This document shows, piece after piece, positions 60,895 through 64,000 of a stretch of 64,000 nucleotides of DNA (within the stretch, counting starts at the first letter, position 1; each line of letters begins with the position of its first letter). Made by a program: the position numbers and the translations under genes. Origin of the DNA: Faecalimonas sp. (GTDB lineage Bacteria > Bacillota > Clostridia > Lachnospirales > Lachnospiraceae); the NCBI GenBank assembly GCA_029264305.1, contig JARICA010000019.1, positions 20,894 through 84,893 on the forward strand, read 5' to 3'. The notes below the pieces were generated by a model. That model saw only the letters and a program-made list of their open reading frames with translations, ran no database searches and had not been told where the DNA came from.

Positions 60895-61884
60895 ATGGAA
60901 AGAAAAATTCCCAAAAATGTGAGGCAAATAGGAAATGTGAGTGATTCTTTAAAGATTTATGTAGAAGATTATGTCGATACATATTTAAACCAACTTTGTG
61001 AAAAAGAAGCAGAAAATCCAGTGGGAGCATTTTTGATAGGAGATATTGTTAAAGAGGAAGAACTAGAATATCAGTATATCTATGGAGCGATACAGATGGA
61101 AGAACTTAGACAAAATGAGAATGGTATTTTTGTCGATGAAGAAACGTGGGAAAATGCTTGCGAAGTATGCCGTACATTTTTTGAAAATGGAGAAATTATA
61201 GGCTGGTTTGCCGCCATACCAGGAATTCCTTTTGCTATGAATGGAAATTTGAGGAAAGTGCATCAAGACATATTTGCGAAAAATAAAGGGATTTTTATTT
61301 TAAAAGATCCTGTTTGCAAGGATGAAATGTATTTTGCTCCTAAATTTAACGATTTAATGCAGATGAATGGACATTATATTTATTATGAAAAAAATCCATC
61401 TATGCAAAATTACATGATTTCTTCTCGCAAAAAGATTGGCGTTACACCCAGTGAAATTGTTGTGGATAGGGCTGCAAAAAGTTTTCGCGATTTAGTGCAG
61501 AGCAAAATGCTACAACAAGAGAAAAAAGAAGTAAATAAATGGGCATATGGAACGGTAACTTTTCTTATATTAGTTGTTTTGATCATAGGGGTGACAATGA
61601 TTAATAATTATGACAGGATGAAATCGGTTCAAAAAGCAATAGAAACGATTTCTAATTCTGTTGAAGAAAAGAAAACGACAAATAAAAAAGAAAAGCAAGA
61701 AAAAAAGATTGAGAAAAAAGAAAAAGAGGAAAAAAATATTTATATTGTAGAAAAAGGAGATACGTTGGAAAAAATTAGCAAAAAAGCGTATGGTGATATC
61801 CAACATATTGAAGAAATAAGCGAAACAAATGGTTTGGAAAATGGAAATTTGATATACATTGGGCAAAAATTATTGCTACCTTAA
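60895..61884 (+). CDS. membrane protein with inactive MPN-like N-domain and C-terminal LysM
   Basis: 329 residues. The N-terminal 200 residues read like an MPN/JAMM fold: VGAFLIGDIVKEEELEYQYI, then EIIGWFAAIPGIPFAMNGNL, RKVHQDIFAKNKGIFILKDP. The zinc HxHP pair of active JAMM enzymes (GWxHSHP) is AxIP here, so it should not bind zinc. One transmembrane helix (about 217-238) follows, then a Lys/Glu-rich linker. A LysM ends the chain (YIVEKGDTLEKISKKAYGDI to ENGNLIYIGQKLLLP). The MPN part is inside the cell and LysM outside. No family named. Confidence 0.75.
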   Translation: MERKIPKNVRQIGNVSDSLKIYVEDYVDTYLNQLCEKEAENPVGAFLIGDIVKEEELEYQYIYGAIQMEELRQNENGIFVDEETWENACEVCRTFFENGEIIGWFAAIPGIPFAMNGNLRKVHQDIFAKNKGIFILKDPVCKDEMYFAPKFNDLMQMNGHYIYYEKNPSMQNYMISSRKKIGVTPSEIVVDRAAKSFRDLVQSKMLQQEKKEVNKWAYGTVTFLILVVLIIGVTMINNYDRMKSVQKAIETISNSVEEKKTTNKKEKQEKKIEKKEKEEKNIYIVEKGDTLEKISKKAYGDIQHIEEISETNGLENGNLIYIGQKLLLP

Positions 61885-61936
61885 AGAAAAATTATGTTAT
61901 AATTATAAGATACGAATGCGAAAAGGAGATGAATAA

Positions 61937-63052
61937 GTGGAAGGGGTAAAAAGTAAAAAAAAATTTGTAAAATGGTTTGGGATTATAATGTGTATAGTCC
62001 TTTTTGCTGGAATAGTGGGATATATTTTTTTGACTCATAGAAAGTATGATAAGGTTCATATTTTGCATACAACAATGCTTGAACATGAAAAAGGAGAAAA
62101 TTATGTAGAGTTTTCGGGAGATATTTTAAAATATGGAAAAGAAAGGGTTTCTCTTTTGAATAAGAAAGGAAAAGCAAGGTGGAAATTTTCGTATCAAATG
62201 CAAAATCCGGTTGTTAGTGTGAATGAAGAAACAGCGGTAATTATTGATAAAGGAGCGAATGATCTTGTGATTTTGCAAAAACAAGGGGTAATAGGAGAAA
62301 TTCATACAACTCTTCCGATGAGAAAAGCAGAAGTTTCTAATCAAGGGATCGTAAGTGTTATATTAAAAGGAGAGTCTTCTGAAAAAATTGTTTGTTATGA
62401 TGCAAAAGGGAATCTTCTCGTCGAAAAGAATGTATCTCCGACAACTACAGGATATCCACTAGATATTGCGATTTCGGATGATGGCTATACATTGCTCGTA
62501 TCGTATTTGTTTACGCGGCAAGGAAAAGTAGAAACTAAAATAGTACACTATAATTTTGCTGAAAAAAAAGATAAACATCTTGTGTTAGAAGAAAAATATG
62601 AAAATGTTGTGGCACCAAGTGTGTTCTTCGTAGATGATAAGACGGCAGCAGTTGTTATGGATAATCAATTACATATTTATGAAGAAAAGGAAAAACCACA
62701 AAAAAAGGCGACAGTAAAAATAAAAGATAGAATAGAACGGATCTTTTATGACCATGAGTATATTGGTTTGTTGTTAAAAGGAGAAAAAAATTATTTTGTA
62801 AAACTATTTGATAAAAATGGAAAAGAATTGCTTTCGGAGACAGTTGAACATGGATATAAAAATATAAAAGTGGAAAAAGGACAGATTCTTATGTTCGATG
62901 GGAAGAAATGTGAAATTATTACGAAAGCAGGGGTAAGATTGTTTGATGGAGAAGTGGAAAATGATATTTCAAATATAATTTCTACGTTTGGTGTAAATAA
63001 ATACTTGATGATAAATGCAAATGGTCTAGAAGAAATTAGGCTTGCAAAATAG
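61937..63052 (+). CDS. DUF5711-type membrane-anchored beta-propeller-like protein
   Basis: 371 residues. The start is GTG 61937, with AAAAGGAG upstream; an ATG at 61931 closes within seven codons. One transmembrane helix lies at about 14-33 (WFGIIMCIVLFAGIVGYIFL), with the rest predicted outside. Short repeated strands (VSLLNKKGKARWKFSYQ, LPMRKAEVSNQGIVSVIL, ISDDGYTLLVSY, VVMDNQLHIYEE) suggest a beta-propeller, like proteins annotated DUF5711 in Lachnospiraceae. No catalytic motif. It lies 52 bases after the LysM gene and 8 before the CvpA gene. Confidence 0.7.
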   Translation: MEGVKSKKKFVKWFGIIMCIVLFAGIVGYIFLTHRKYDKVHILHTTMLEHEKGENYVEFSGDILKYGKERVSLLNKKGKARWKFSYQMQNPVVSVNEETAVIIDKGANDLVILQKQGVIGEIHTTLPMRKAEVSNQGIVSVILKGESSEKIVCYDAKGNLLVEKNVSPTTTGYPLDIAISDDGYTLLVSYLFTRQGKVETKIVHYNFAEKKDKHLVLEEKYENVVAPSVFFVDDKTAAVVMDNQLHIYEEKEKPQKKATVKIKDRIERIFYDHEYIGLLLKGEKNYFVKLFDKNGKELLSETVEHGYKNIKVEKGQILMFDGKKCEIITKAGVRLFDGEVENDISNIISTFGVNKYLMINANGLEEIRLAK

Positions 63053-63060
63053 GAGAAAGT

Positions 63061-63780
63061 ATGAATTGGTTATTAATTGGAGTGGGAATCCTCTTTTTTA
63101 TTTGCATGGTGATCGGATATATTAGAGGGTTTATTAAAATTATTGTGTCGTTTGGGACAACTGTTGCAAGTGTTGTGCTTGTCATTTTTCTGACGCCTTA
63201 CACGAGTAAAGCAATTGTGGCTTTAACTCCTATAGATGAAATGGTACAGAAAAAATGTATCTCGATGATGTCTGTTGAAGGAATAGATCAAAATATATCA
63301 GAAAAATTTTTGAATAAAATAGAGTTGCCTAGGCAAAAACAAATAGAAATTTTAGAAAAAGCGGATATACCAGAGTTTGTAAAACAAGGTTTGATAGAAA
63401 ATAATAATAATGAAGCATATAAACAACTTGGCGTTGAGAATTTTGTTGATTATATAGGAGCATATGTGTCTGGGGTTGTTGTAAAAATAATTTCGTTCTT
63501 ACTCACATTTCTTATTGTTATTATTTTTATACGAGCGATTATATTTGCGTTGGATGTTATTGCAGCATTACCTGTGTTGAATGGACTGAATCGCATTGCT
63601 GGTATGTTTGTAGGAGGACTGATAGCGATTATTTTTACATGGCTTGTTTTTCTTGCTCTTACATTACTATATGATAGTTATATAGGAGTGGAAGGATTTA
63701 GGTGTATAGAAAGTAGCAAACTCTTAACGTTCTTATATGAGAAAAATGTGATACTTGATTGGGTCACAAAATTAAGATAG
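63061..63780 (+). CDS. CvpA family membrane protein
   Basis: 239 residues. Four hydrophobic helices (IGVGILFFICMVIGYIRGFI, IIVSFGTTVASVVLVIFLTP, KIISFLLTFLIVIIFIRAII, GGLIAIIFTWLVFLALTLLY) and the family-type pattern GxxRGFIKIIVSFGT and LNGLNRIAGMFVGGLIAII. The segment between helices 2 and 3 is about 80 residues and probably external. CvpA-family proteins are tied to envelope homeostasis in some bacteria. Starts eight bases after the DUF5711-like stop, so it belongs to the same operon. Confidence 0.88.
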   Translation: MNWLLIGVGILFFICMVIGYIRGFIKIIVSFGTTVASVVLVIFLTPYTSKAIVALTPIDEMVQKKCISMMSVEGIDQNISEKFLNKIELPRQKQIEILEKADIPEFVKQGLIENNNNEAYKQLGVENFVDYIGAYVSGVVVKIISFLLTFLIVIIFIRAIIFALDVIAALPVLNGLNRIAGMFVGGLIAIIFTWLVFLALTLLYDSYIGVEGFRCIESSKLLTFLYEKNVILDWVTKLR

Positions 63781-63816
63781 AATTGCAAAATAAAATCTTA
63801 CAAAGAAGTATATATG

Positions 63817-63867
63817 AAATAGATTAGTGTTTGGCTTTGTGAAAAGAGCCCAATACTAATCTATTTT
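63817..63867 (+). terminator. strong intrinsic terminator after cvpA-like gene
   Basis: AAATAGATTAGTGTTTGGCT pairs with AGCCCAATACTAATCTATTT, followed by a T run. Confidence 0.87.
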
Positions 63868-63907
63868 CTATATAAAAGAAAAAAAGTAAAAAAAATGAAA
63901 AAAGATG

Positions 63908-63936
63908 TTGACATATGTAGAATAGAATGATATTAT
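63908..63936 (+). promoter_or_regulatory. strong promoter, probably rRNA operon P1
   Basis: A perfect TTGACA (63908-63913), a 17-bp spacer and TATTAT (63931-63936). The leader after it (CACTCGAGAGACGAGCC, then AAGTCAAAAACAAATTTCAA) and the window's last bases, AAAAAAGTTG, look like the start of a second -35, as in tandem rrn promoters. Confidence 0.7.
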
Positions 63937-64000
63937 AGACAAGCACTCGAGAGACGAGCCAACAAGTCAAAAACAAATTTCAAAAAAATGAAAAAAGTTG

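Overview
The window is AT-rich chromosomal DNA from a spore-forming, anaerobic low-GC Firmicute. The best fit is Clostridia, family Lachnospiraceae. Reasons: T-box leaders on metG and proS, a short archaeal-type ProRS, a split transketolase, a GlgC/GlgD pair, a long-form Prs, a flavodiiron protein, a SEC-C-tagged Map, and the sporulation genes spoVG, cotS-like, yabP, yabQ and a SpoIIE-type phosphatase. Genes are dense, Shine-Dalgarno sites are strong, and no insertion sequence with a transposase, prophage or CRISPR array was seen.

Layout. 1-1.75 kb: 5' part of metG (minus) with a Met T-box leader. 1.9-4.2 kb: a small lipoprotein and a DUF885 metallopeptidase-like protein, then a hairpin-rich intergenic stretch. 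4.2-8.2 kb (minus): AIM24-like protein, rsmA, alpha/beta hydrolase, citrate synthase. 8.3-15.4 kb: two-component system with an unusually large kinase, a methyltransferase, and a membrane-anchored protein ending in a degenerate C39-like domain. 15.4-16.1 kb (minus): queT with a preQ1 riboswitch. 16.4-22.3 kb: asnS, a VanR/VanS-type pair, and an SbcD/SbcC-like nuclease pair. 22.3-27.1 kb (minus): murC and then dnaD-dnaI-prs, separated by three perfect DnaA boxes. 27.3-30.0 kb: glgC-glgD-spoVG. 30.1-35.8 kb: pseudouridine synthase, T-box-controlled proS, a regulator with two AraC DNA-binding domains, and a flavin/FeS enoate-reductase-type enzyme. 35.9-38.3 kb: an ArsR-regulated cassette (ArsR, ArsP-type permease, CobW-type GTPase, thioredoxin-like protein). 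38.3-51.7 kb: cca, cotS-like, phosphoglucomutase, then the conserved hup-rqcP-yabP-yabQ-divIC-spoIIE-like-tilS-hpt-ftsH block and a GH13 glucosidase. 51.8-54.8 kb: four tRNAs, flavodiiron fprA, and a small region of decayed or orphan short ORFs. 54.8-60.2 kb: map (minus), dnaX-ybaB-recR, and transketolase halves. 60.2-63.8 kb: HD hydrolase, a LysM protein with a catalytically dead MPN-like domain, a DUF5711-like protein and a CvpA protein. The last 100 bases carry a strong promoter that looks like the start of an rRNA operon.

Themes. Translation (aminoacyl-tRNA synthetases with T-boxes, tRNA maturation, ribosome quality control), replication (primosome loader genes next to DnaA boxes, clamp loader, RecR), glycogen/alpha-glucan metabolism (glgC, glgD, pgcA, GH13) and sporulation dominate. 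The least ordinary items are the ArsR-permease-CobW-thioredoxin cassette, the DnaA-box cluster upstream of dnaD, the dead-MPN/LysM protein, the tandem-AraC regulator beside an enoate-reductase-type enzyme, the membrane-domain-less SpoIIE-like phosphatase, and the hairpin-rich spacer near 4.1 kb. All family assignments come from reading motifs; no database search was run.
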